From: RGIG8244 sp045592785 | GTDB taxonomy: Bacteria > Verrucomicrobiota > Lentisphaeria > Victivallales > UBA1829 | Assembly: GCA_045592785.1 (NCBI GenBank) | Contig: JAZNVL010000035.1 | Location: forward strand, 10,519 to 74,518 | Direction: 5' to 3' | Length of the DNA: 64,000 bases | Shown: positions 57,676 through 64,000 of the stretch, piece by piece | Position numbering within the stretch: position 1 is the first letter of the stretch | Layout of the letters: every line of letters begins with the position of its first letter | Position numbers and translations under genes: made by a program | The notes under the pieces: generated by a model | What the model saw: the letters and a program-made list of their open reading frames with translations, nothing else | The model's database searches: none | Told to the model about the DNA's origin: nothing

Positions 57676-58602
57676 ATGACACAGGAAAAAGAAAATCCGG
57701 GCTCCAACGGGGCGTTCATCGCTTCTCTGACAGAACGTATCTGCCAATCCTATACCGATAACATCGCCGTCAATCACAACGAACGGAACAATCTTCCCCG
57801 GGAAGCCGAGATCCTGGACAACCTGAACCGGGTACTGGAACTCATCTTCCCCGGGTTCGGCACCCATGCCGTTCACTCCGCGGATACACTGCCTTATGCG
57901 GTGGGCGAACTGCTGGCGACGACTTACATCTCGCTCCGGGATCTCATTTGCCGTGCCAGAGGGTATGCCTGCAAGGGAGCCTGCGATACGGGTTCGGAAA
58001 ACGGTGCGAAAGCCGAGGAAGCCGCACGGAAACTGTTGGAAAGTATCCCCGATTTGCGGGAATACATGAAGCTGGATATCCAGGCCGCATTCGATGGCGA
58101 CCCGGCGGCAAAACAACTGGATGAGATCGTATTGAGTTATCCCGGGGTAAAAGCCATCACAATTCAGCGTATCGCGCACAACCTTTATCACAGCGGCGTG
58201 CCCATGATCCCCCGCATGATGACGGAATACGCGCATCGCATCACGGGGATCGATATTCACCCCGGCGCACATCTGGGCAAAGGACTGTTCATTGACCACG
58301 GGACCGGTGTGGTGATTGGAGAAACCGCGCACATCGGCAATGATGTGAAGATCTATCAGGGCGTGACACTGGGCGCACTTTCCTTCCCGAAGGATGCCTG
58401 CGGTATGATCATCAAAGGCGCAAAACGGCATCCCACCATTGAAGACAACGTGACGATTTATGCGGGAGCCTCCATTCTGGGGGCGGTGACCATCGGCAAA
58501 GGTTCCATCATCGGCGGCAATGTGTGGCTGACCGAAAACACGGCACCGGGCACGAAGATCACCATTGCCACCCCGGAACTGACCATTCGCAAATCTCAAT
58601 AA
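57676..58602 (+). CDS. cysE: Serine O-acetyltransferase
   Basis: 308 residues. The long helical N-terminal domain (DNLNRVLELIFPGFG to MKLDIQAAFDGDPAAKQ) and a C-terminal left-handed beta-helix of hexapeptide repeats (GIDIHPGAHLGKGLFIDHGTGVVIGETAHIGNDVKIYQGVTLGAL) match the EpsC/CysE-type serine acetyltransferases. The conserved His in DHGTG and the DP motif region are visible. It makes O-acetylserine for cysteine synthesis. I start it at MTQEKEN (57676) with AGGAAA upstream. No cysK is adjacent; the cysteine desulfurase-like gene is far away. It lies between yicC and yggS. Confidence 0.9.
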   Translation: MTQEKENPGSNGAFIASLTERICQSYTDNIAVNHNERNNLPREAEILDNLNRVLELIFPGFGTHAVHSADTLPYAVGELLATTYISLRDLICRARGYACKGACDTGSENGAKAEEAARKLLESIPDLREYMKLDIQAAFDGDPAAKQLDEIVLSYPGVKAITIQRIAHNLYHSGVPMIPRMMTEYAHRITGIDIHPGAHLGKGLFIDHGTGVVIGETAHIGNDVKIYQGVTLGALSFPKDACGMIIKGAKRHPTIEDNVTIYAGASILGAVTIGKGSIIGGNVWLTENTAPGTKITIATPELTIRKSQ

Positions 58603-58618
58603 GACAACGAGGTATATT

Positions 58619-59302
58619 ATGTCTGCGATCCGTGACAATCTTCTGCGTATCAGGGAAAATATCACGTCATGCGCCGAAAAGGCGATGCGCGACCCGGGGA
58701 CCGTACGCCTTCTGGCTGTTTCCAAAACGTTCCCGGCTGCCGATATTGCAGAGGCTCTCCAATACGGTCAAATCGAATTCGGCGAAAACAGAGTGCAGGA
58801 ACTGGCGGAAAAAGTTCCCGCGTTTGAAAACGCTCCCGTGAAACCCGTATGGCATCTTATCGGACACCTTCAAAGCAACAAGGCGTTGAAAGCGGCATCC
58901 CTTGCCGCCTGGATCCATTCGGTCAATTCCGTGAAGCTGACGGAAAAGCTGGGGGCGTCCGGTGTCGATCTGAACATTTTGCTGGAACTCAATCTCAGCG
59001 GGGAGGAATCCAAGACCGGATTGACGGGCGGTTATGATGCGCTGCGGACTCTGCTGGATTCCGCACTGCGGTTCCCCAATCTCAAAGTCAAAGGTTTGAT
59101 GACCATGGCAGCGTTGGATTCCGATGAGGAACAGGCACGGCAGACCTTTGCGCTCTGCCGGGAACTGCGGGACCGGGCAGAACAGGATTACCGGATCAAA
59201 ATGCCGGAACTCTCCATGGGAATGAGCGGGGATTACCCCGGAGCCATTGCAGAAGGTGCCACGATCGTGCGGATCGGCACTGCGATTTTCGGAGGACGCT
59301 GA
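58619..59302 (+). CDS. yggS: YggS-family PLP homeostasis protein (PLPBP)
   Basis: 227 residues of the alanine-racemase-like fold. LLAVSKTFPAADIAEAL carries the PLP Lys, FGENRVQELAEKV follows, WHLIGHLQSNK is the conserved central motif, and LNLSGEESKTGL and ELSMGMSGDYPGAIAEGATIVRIGTAIFG close the barrel. The family binds pyridoxal phosphate and balances PLP and amino-acid pools; it is not itself an enzyme of known reaction. It starts at an ATG 16 bases after cysE, so it is in the same transcript. Confidence 0.92.
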   Translation: MSAIRDNLLRIRENITSCAEKAMRDPGTVRLLAVSKTFPAADIAEALQYGQIEFGENRVQELAEKVPAFENAPVKPVWHLIGHLQSNKALKAASLAAWIHSVNSVKLTEKLGASGVDLNILLELNLSGEESKTGLTGGYDALRTLLDSALRFPNLKVKGLMTMAALDSDEEQARQTFALCRELRDRAEQDYRIKMPELSMGMSGDYPGAIAEGATIVRIGTAIFGGR

Positions 59303-59376
59303 TCCGGAAAGGGGTTCAGAAATGAGAAAAAACAACTGTCATTTGCGGATGATCTCCGGAAAGGAGAGTGTTTGTC

Positions 59377-60813
59377 ATGTCTGAACAACAGCTTTCACAG
59401 CAAGTCTCACTGCGTACCGCGTTGGAGGCGCGCCAACTTCATTCGCTGGAATTTCTCACCGCGCCTTTGATGGAACTGGAACAGAAGATCAGCGCAGAAC
59501 TCGCCGCCAATCCCGTATTGGAAGCCGATGAATCGTACAGTCTGCGTTCCGATGTGCCGGATCTGCCCGCACCGCGGAGCGATATGGATTACGATGAAGA
59601 CCGGGACGGATTTCAGGAAAACATGGAAAAAATGCTCGTCCGGGAATCGGAAAGCGGAATGTTCGAGGCAGACCCGACTGCCAATGAGGAAGCCGAAGAA
59701 CGCAGACAATATATGTTCGACTCTCTGGCGAATCCGGACCAGAGTTTACAGGAATATCTGCTGGATCAACTGCGTTGTACGCCTATGAGTCCACTGTATC
59801 GGCGTGCCGCCACCGAGATCATCGGCGGAATCGATGATAACGGGTATCTGCAAACCGCACTGGGGGATGTGGCGCAGAGCGCGTTGTGTTCCCTGGAAGA
59901 AGCAGAAAACGCATTGAAACTGGTCCAGAGTTTTGACCCGCCGGGGATCGCCGCACGAACTCCGCAGGAATGTCTGCTGCTTCAACTGGAACGGAAAAAG
60001 ATCGCGGTGGAACCGTATGAACGTCTGCTGACGGAATTTGCCGAAGATCTGGCACGGAACCGGATGCCGAAGATCGCAAAGGAAATGAACCTCTCTCTGG
60101 ATGAATTGCAGAATATGATGGAGATCTTGCGGACACTTACTCCTCATCCCGGTTCCACATTCAACAGCAAACCTGCGCCCTACATCCTGCCGGAAGCCAC
60201 AGTCATTCGCCGGGAGGACGGGGAGTATGATGTGGTCCCGAACAAAGAACACACACCTTCGTTTCATATCTCGGAAAAGTATCTGGAAATGCTGGAAGAT
60301 CCGGAAGTCCCGGAGGAGACCCGCAAATATCTGAAAGAAAAGATCCTTTCCGGCAGACAGATACAGAAAAGTCTGGAACTGCGGGAAACCACCGTGATGC
60401 GGATCGCAAAACTTCTGGTGGCGGCACAGCATGATTTTCTGGAACAGGGGCCCGGCGCCTTGCGTCCGCTCACCCAGAAAGAGATCGCGGATAAAATGAA
60501 TCTTCATGAGACGACCATCGGGCGTGCCATCGCGAATAAATACATGCAGACTCCGCGTGGGCTGATCCCGTTCCATGACTTCTTTGCCGGTGGTTATGAA
60601 TCGGAAGAAGGCGAAGAGATCACGGCAGCCGGAATCAAGGAGATCATTCAGGATGCGGTAGATAACGAAGATCCAACGTCCCCGCTTTCGGACAGCAGTA
60701 TCGAAAAGATCTTGAGCGAACGGGGTTATACCGTTGCGCGCCGCACCATTGCAAAATACCGGGAAGCCCTCGGGATACCATCCTCACAAGGCAGAAAGAA
60801 ATATCAGAAATGA
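59377..60813 (+). CDS. rpoN: RNA polymerase sigma-54 factor RpoN
   Basis: A 478-residue sigma-54. The Gln-rich activator-contact region (QQVSLRTALEARQLHSLEFLTAPLMELEQKISAELAANPVLE), an acidic region, the core-binding domain (SLQEYLLDQLR; GYLQTALGDVAQ; SFDPPGIAARTPQECLLLQL) and the helix-turn-helix (LTQKEIADKMNLHETTIGRAIANKYMQTPRGLIPF) are all present; the RpoN box is ARRTIAKYREALGIPSS. It directs transcription from GG-N10-GC promoters with AAA+ activators. Start at 59377 because AAGGAG (59361-59366) is ten bases upstream; an earlier GTG is too close. It overlaps the next gene by four bases. Confidence 0.95.
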   Translation: MSEQQLSQQVSLRTALEARQLHSLEFLTAPLMELEQKISAELAANPVLEADESYSLRSDVPDLPAPRSDMDYDEDRDGFQENMEKMLVRESESGMFEADPTANEEAEERRQYMFDSLANPDQSLQEYLLDQLRCTPMSPLYRRAATEIIGGIDDNGYLQTALGDVAQSALCSLEEAENALKLVQSFDPPGIAARTPQECLLLQLERKKIAVEPYERLLTEFAEDLARNRMPKIAKEMNLSLDELQNMMEILRTLTPHPGSTFNSKPAPYILPEATVIRREDGEYDVVPNKEHTPSFHISEKYLEMLEDPEVPEETRKYLKEKILSGRQIQKSLELRETTVMRIAKLLVAAQHDFLEQGPGALRPLTQKEIADKMNLHETTIGRAIANKYMQTPRGLIPFHDFFAGGYESEEGEEITAAGIKEIIQDAVDNEDPTSPLSDSSIEKILSERGYTVARRTIAKYREALGIPSSQGRKKYQK

Positions 60814-63086
60814 AGTTTTGGAAAAAATACCCCCTGCTCTGGAATCTGTGTCTGTTCGCATTGCTTGTGTTTTTCGCTTTCGCCATGCGGACGTGGCATT
60901 ACAATACCTCCGTGGAGATCCTGCGGGATCAGATGAACGGGACCGAAGGCGTACAGACCGGGTTCTTCCGGAAACTCTTCCCCAAGTACCACAGCAATTT
61001 TTCCCCGTTCACCATCGAAAGCGCAATGATGTTCGCCTACGCCCAGGATATCGCCAACGGGAAAGGCGTCCCGGCACAGGATATGCGTCTGGCTGGACAG
61101 GAAGATCTGGCTCCCTGGCGGCAGATGAATATGGGGTTGGAATGGTTCCTCGGCTGGGGCTGGCGGATCCGGGATATGATTTCGCCGGTGACTGTATCGG
61201 AGAAGGAAAAACTCTTTCAGGATAACCCATATATGGCGCAATGGATGAGCGCACAATTACGATTGTGGGCATCGTTGACCACCGGATTCCTTTTTCTGTG
61301 GCTTCTTGCAATGCGATGCAGTAAACCCATGGCGTTCTTCGGTGCATTGATCCATGCTGTCTCGCTGGCAGCCATCGCCCGGGCCACCGGACAGGATTTT
61401 GTACGCGGGGAATTTTGTATTCCGCTCTATGCGGCATCCCTTGCGCTGGCATACAGTCTTTATCACCGGGGGAGTCTGTGGAAATATATCTGTCTCTTCT
61501 GCTGTGTCTTTCTGGGCTTCGTCACCTGGGACCTCTGTCAGATGCTGTTCGGGATCTGGGCGATGTGTGAGATTGCACGCGCCGCACTGGGATATAATGT
61601 CCGCAGGAGCCGTATGATCGCCTGGGGTGTGATCGCCGCCGCGGTCCTCTGCAATGCTGCATTCGTACCATTCAATCAGACATACAGTCTGTGGCGTTCC
61701 TCCCTGCTCTGGGTCGCCCTGCCCTCTCTGGCGGCGGCATTCCGGCTGCGACGGAAAGAAATATTCCCGTTCCGGTTCCGCTGGATCGTCATGTTTCTGC
61801 TGCCGTTGTTGCTTTATACCGGCTGGAACTTCACGATCAACACGCCGGAATATGCGTCCAATTACAGTCATTTTTCCGAAGCCATGGCGGCAAAAATCAA
61901 GTATAAAAACGTGAAACCGCGTGACCCGGAAAAACTTTCCTACGATGCCCGGATCCTGTGGACGCCCTCCATGCACTCTGCCACCTGGGATATTGCGGTA
62001 AGTTTCTTCCCGAGTCTGTTCGTTGGGAAACAGATGAACTTCGTGCTGTTCCGGTTCCTTTTCGGCTATCTCCCCTTCACGCTGGGATGTTACCTGCTGC
62101 TGTTACTGCTGACTCTGTTATTCCGGATGCCGCGCATGACATTCCGGGAGACGTTCCGCGACACCATGCTGCCTCATCTGTTCACCATCGGTTTCATTTT
62201 TGCTTTTGCATTGATCGTGCGTTACCATGAGTTCCTCATCTTCTTCCTGTGCGCGGCATTGCCGCTGCTTGTCCGGGACATGCTCCGTGCGTTCCGTTAT
62301 GCGCCGAAACGGGTGAATCCGGAAGAAGCATATACCGTTCTTTACCGGAAGAAAAGCTTTCTGCGGACGGTTCGCGGAACGCTTCTGACACTCTGTCTGC
62401 TTTCTCTGATCGTGGAAACAAGCGCATCGTTTATGGGAAAACGGCGATATACCGGGGACGTGGCGTTTGCGGATACGGCACGATTGATCGCCTGGCTGCG
62501 CGGAACACCGCAGGCAAAGGGGAAGATCGTGGCGGCGAATATCACCGTCGGGCCCATGTTGATGGCGTATGCGGGGACCGGGATCACCATGAATCCCCAG
62601 TTCGGCTTGAAACGGATCCGGGATGCCACGCAGGGATTCATCGAAGCCATGTTTGCGGAAGACGAGTTGAAACTGCTGGATTATTGCGAAAAATACAAGG
62701 CGGATTATGTGCTGTACCATTGCGGGATCATGTCCGATCAGTCCGATTGCGGAATGCGTTACATTGCCAACGCAAAAGAGATCCCGGAACGGTCCCCCGC
62801 CAATCTCATGCTGTTCCGTCCGGAATTCCTGCGCTGGTTTTACCCGCTGGAACCGCCGGAAGGACTTCAAACGATGAAGAAGACGTACCGGCTGTATAAA
62901 GTCATCAAGCAGTCCGACCGGAAGAAGGCGGCGGAACTCACGTTGCGTTCCATGGAAATACGGGATGATGCGGAAGCATTGAAACTGTTGAAAGAAGCAG
63001 TCCGGCTTGACCCGCTTCTGGAACTGGCGCAGGATCAATATCTGGAACGGACCGGGGAATATCCTCCGGAAACGGATTTATTCTGA
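60810..63086 (+). CDS. Large GT-C/STT3-like membrane protein
   Basis: A 758-residue protein with roughly 12 TMs between residues 10 and 550 and a C-terminal soluble part. The early loop (ESAMMFAYAQDIANGKGVPAQD) and the pattern of helices with FCCVFLGFVTWDLCQMLFGIWA resemble STT3-type oligosaccharyltransferases or related GT-C enzymes, which use lipid-linked sugars on the outer face of the membrane. The soluble C-terminal part (KGKIVAANITVGPMLMAYAGTGITMNPQ; KYKADYVLYHCG) resembles the STT3 C-terminal domain, but I do not see a WWDYG motif. It overlaps rpoN by four bases. Substrate is unknown; it may glycosylate exported proteins. Confidence 0.6.
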   Translation: MKFWKKYPLLWNLCLFALLVFFAFAMRTWHYNTSVEILRDQMNGTEGVQTGFFRKLFPKYHSNFSPFTIESAMMFAYAQDIANGKGVPAQDMRLAGQEDLAPWRQMNMGLEWFLGWGWRIRDMISPVTVSEKEKLFQDNPYMAQWMSAQLRLWASLTTGFLFLWLLAMRCSKPMAFFGALIHAVSLAAIARATGQDFVRGEFCIPLYAASLALAYSLYHRGSLWKYICLFCCVFLGFVTWDLCQMLFGIWAMCEIARAALGYNVRRSRMIAWGVIAAAVLCNAAFVPFNQTYSLWRSSLLWVALPSLAAAFRLRRKEIFPFRFRWIVMFLLPLLLYTGWNFTINTPEYASNYSHFSEAMAAKIKYKNVKPRDPEKLSYDARILWTPSMHSATWDIAVSFFPSLFVGKQMNFVLFRFLFGYLPFTLGCYLLLLLLTLLFRMPRMTFRETFRDTMLPHLFTIGFIFAFALIVRYHEFLIFFLCAALPLLVRDMLRAFRYAPKRVNPEEAYTVLYRKKSFLRTVRGTLLTLCLLSLIVETSASFMGKRRYTGDVAFADTARLIAWLRGTPQAKGKIVAANITVGPMLMAYAGTGITMNPQFGLKRIRDATQGFIEAMFAEDELKLLDYCEKYKADYVLYHCGIMSDQSDCGMRYIANAKEIPERSPANLMLFRPEFLRWFYPLEPPEGLQTMKKTYRLYKVIKQSDRKKAAELTLRSMEIRDDAEALKLLKEAVRLDPLLELAQDQYLERTGEYPPETDLF

Positions 63087-63104
63087 AAAAAGAGTAAAAA
63101 AGAT

Positions 63105-63132
63105 TTGATTTTTTCATAAAGCGTGCTATATT
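63105..63132 (+). promoter_or_regulatory. Promoter of rpsD
   Basis: TTGATT at 63105-63110, 16-base spacer ending in GTGC, TATATT at 63127-63132. Transcription should start near 63139, giving an 85-90-base leader. Confidence 0.7.
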
Positions 63133-63138
63133 ATACAA

Positions 63139-63226
63139 ATTCGAACAGCGGGTAAGGCCCCCGGTTATACGGAGCTTGACACCTTTCCCGTTGAATATCA
63201 ATCCGATAAGAGAAAGGATAACTGGG
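63139..63226 (+). promoter_or_regulatory. Structured leader of rpsD (candidate S4 autoregulatory RNA)
   Basis: A 12-position helix joins 63146-63157 with 63182-63193 (one T-T mismatch, one G-T pair). Inside it a small hairpin CCG/CGG (61-63 with 70-72 in the 631xx numbering) has a six-base loop. The ribosome site AAAGGA (63213-63218) lies just downstream. S4 represses its own mRNA through such folded leaders in other bacteria, by a different structure. Confidence 0.55.
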
Positions 63227-63835
63227 ATGAAAAAAGTTCAAGCGAAACACAAACTGTGCAGACGCCTCGGCTATTGCGTCTGGAACATGCCCAACTGCCC
63301 CACTGTCAAAGGTAAGGCAAGAACGTACGCTGCCGGTCTTCAGGGTAAGGCTGCAAAGCGTAAAAAACTTTCCACCTATGGCGAAATGATGCAGGAAAAG
63401 CAGAAACTCAAAGCTCATTACGCGCTGACCGAAAATCAGCTTCGTAACTCCTTCCTCGCGGCAAAACGTCTCGAAGGAAAGACCAACGAAGTCCTCATGC
63501 AGCGCCTCGAATCCCGTTTGGATGCCGCCGTTTATCACTCCGGCATTGCTCCCACCATCTTCGCAGCAAAGCAGTTCGTCAGCCATCGTCATATCCTGGT
63601 GAACGGCAAGATCGTTGACCGCGGTTCCTACCTGCTCCGCGTGGGTGATGTGATCACCATCAACGCTGAAAAATCTCCGAAAGTGGCAGAAATCGCAAAA
63701 GAAGAACGTACTGCTCCCGCATATCTCGAAGTCGACAAAGAAGCTCTCAAAGTGGTCTATGCGCGTCAGCCCATGATCGAAGAGATCCCTGTCAGAGTCG
63801 AATCCCTGCGCGTGGTCGAATACTACGCCCGGTAA
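63227..63835 (+). CDS. rpsD: Small-subunit ribosomal protein S4
   Basis: A 202-residue S4, an early assembly protein that binds 16S rRNA. LESRLDAAVYHSGIAPTIFAAKQFVSHRHILVNGKIVD is the S4 RNA-binding domain, followed by VRVGDVI-like LRVGDVITI. The N-terminal part has His8 and Cys11, Cys17 and Cys24, an unusual spacing compared with the CxxC zinc-type S4 proteins. Start at 63227 with AAAGGA eight bases upstream; an in-frame ATG 51 bases earlier lies in the structured leader. In most bacteria rpsD sits in the rpsM-rpsK-rpoA operon; here it is a single gene with a GT-C gene upstream. Confidence 0.95.
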   Translation: MKKVQAKHKLCRRLGYCVWNMPNCPTVKGKARTYAAGLQGKAAKRKKLSTYGEMMQEKQKLKAHYALTENQLRNSFLAAKRLEGKTNEVLMQRLESRLDAAVYHSGIAPTIFAAKQFVSHRHILVNGKIVDRGSYLLRVGDVITINAEKSPKVAEIAKEERTAPAYLEVDKEALKVVYARQPMIEEIPVRVESLRVVEYYAR

Positions 63836-63864
63836 TCCTTCGGTTTTGCAAGGTTTTTCCAAGG

Positions 63865-63906
63865 GGCTGTTGCAAAACCTCAAAAAAGGTGAGCAACAGC
63901 CTTTTT
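63865..63906 (+). terminator. Terminator after rpsD, within the putative IS end
   Basis: Perfect nine-base stem (GGCTGTTGC at 63865-63873 with GCAACAGCC at 63893-63901), 19-base loop, then five T. It ends rpsD transcription, and may also insulate the mobile element from outside transcription. Confidence 0.85.
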
Positions 63907-63909
63907 CTA

Positions 63910-63938
63910 TTGTTTGAGCTGAATATTGGAGGTATAAT
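63910..63938 (+). promoter_or_regulatory. Promoter of the truncated last gene
   Basis: TTGTTT at 63910-63915, 17-base spacer, TATAAT at 63933-63938, followed by AGGAGAA before the ATG at 63960. Confidence 0.55.
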
Positions 63939-63959
63939 AAGTCATAATAGGAGAAAATT

Positions 63960-64000
63960 ATGGCTTATTTTACAAATTCTCAAGGGTATTTATTCCTTTG
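63960..64000 (+). CDS. Start of an unidentified gene, possibly a transposase (3' truncated)
   Basis: Only 13 full codons are present: MAYFTNSQGYLFL. A good ribosome site (AGGAGAA) and a consensus -10 precede it. The position just inside a putative IS terminus suggests a transposase, but 13 residues are not enough to name one. Confidence 0.4.
   Translation, partial: MAYFTNSQGYLFL

Larger units (their letters stand above)
63863..64000 (+). mobile_element. Probable left end of an insertion sequence
   Basis: From GGGGCTGTTGCAAAA the sequence resembles the termini of IS5/IS26-like elements (GGxxCTGTTGCAAA), and it is followed by an AT-rich leader with a consensus promoter and a new reading frame cut by the window. 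Its base composition is lower in GC than the surrounding chromosome. The right end and any target duplication are beyond the edge. Confidence 0.45.

Noticed and set aside
58608..58619. GGTATATTATG before yggS as a separate promoter
   Set aside because: The -10-like TATATT touches the start codon and there is no -35 at 16-17 bases; the gene is better read as part of the cluster transcript.

Overview
The window reads as one continuous stretch of a moderately GC-rich, Gram-negative-type bacterial chromosome, most likely from the Lentisphaerota (Victivallales-like, perhaps gut-associated). That assignment is an inference. It rests on a pseudopilin with the FTLIELLVVIAIIAILAG N-terminus and a C-terminal H/DG motif typical of Lentisphaerae, a TonB-like N-terminus fused to a squalene-cyclase-type toroid, a Tad-like gene set with FHA and PEGA proteins, and several intracellular glycosidases with fucose isomerase. 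No rRNA, tRNA or CRISPR array was seen.

Layout. 1-5.4 kb: 3' end of a glycogen-debranching enzyme, an FtsW/RodA protein, a lone PdxB-like Rossmann domain and a GH2 beta-mannosidase. 5.4-14.3 kb (minus strand): rsmG, a membrane protein and a Tad/Flp-like assembly set (CpaB, FHA-TadA, TadB, TadC, DUF192, FHA membrane protein, PEGA lipoprotein) without an adjacent pilin or secretin. 14.6-22.8 kb: PfkB kinase, family-B DNA polymerase with cardiolipin synthase, leucine-rich lipoprotein, aminotransferase-V enzyme and NudC. 22.8-30.8 kb: a small secreted Pro/His-rich protein, a phased GTAC repeat array, and a four-gene operon of esterase, beta-galactosidase, O-antigen-ligase-like protein and serine hydrolase. 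30.8-43.4 kb: pseudopilin, sodium-solute symporter, FtsB, HisG, L-fucose isomerase, SWIM-SNF2 helicase, HPr and Enzyme I, IlvC. 43.5-53.5 kb: an alpha-2-macroglobulin that appears to lack the thioester glutamine, the TonB-toroid protein, an alanine/glycine symporter and a paralogue of the Pro/His-rich protein. 53.7-64 kb: SGNH hydrolase, glycerol-1-phosphate dehydrogenase, a lipoprotein-yicC-cysE-yggS-rpoN-GT-C cluster, rpsD with a structured leader, and the probable edge of an insertion sequence.

Genes working together. The glycosidases and esterase lack signal peptides, so oligosaccharides are probably imported and cut in the cytoplasm. The symporter and fucose isomerase fit that picture. 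The cell-envelope theme is strong: FtsW, FtsB, the Tad-like machine, the macroglobulin with its toroid neighbour, and the ligase/GT-C membrane enzymes. Promoters across the window follow a recurring pattern, most often TTGCTT or TTGAnn, 16 bp, then TATATT. This pattern helped fix several start codons (FtsB, the PdxB-like protein).
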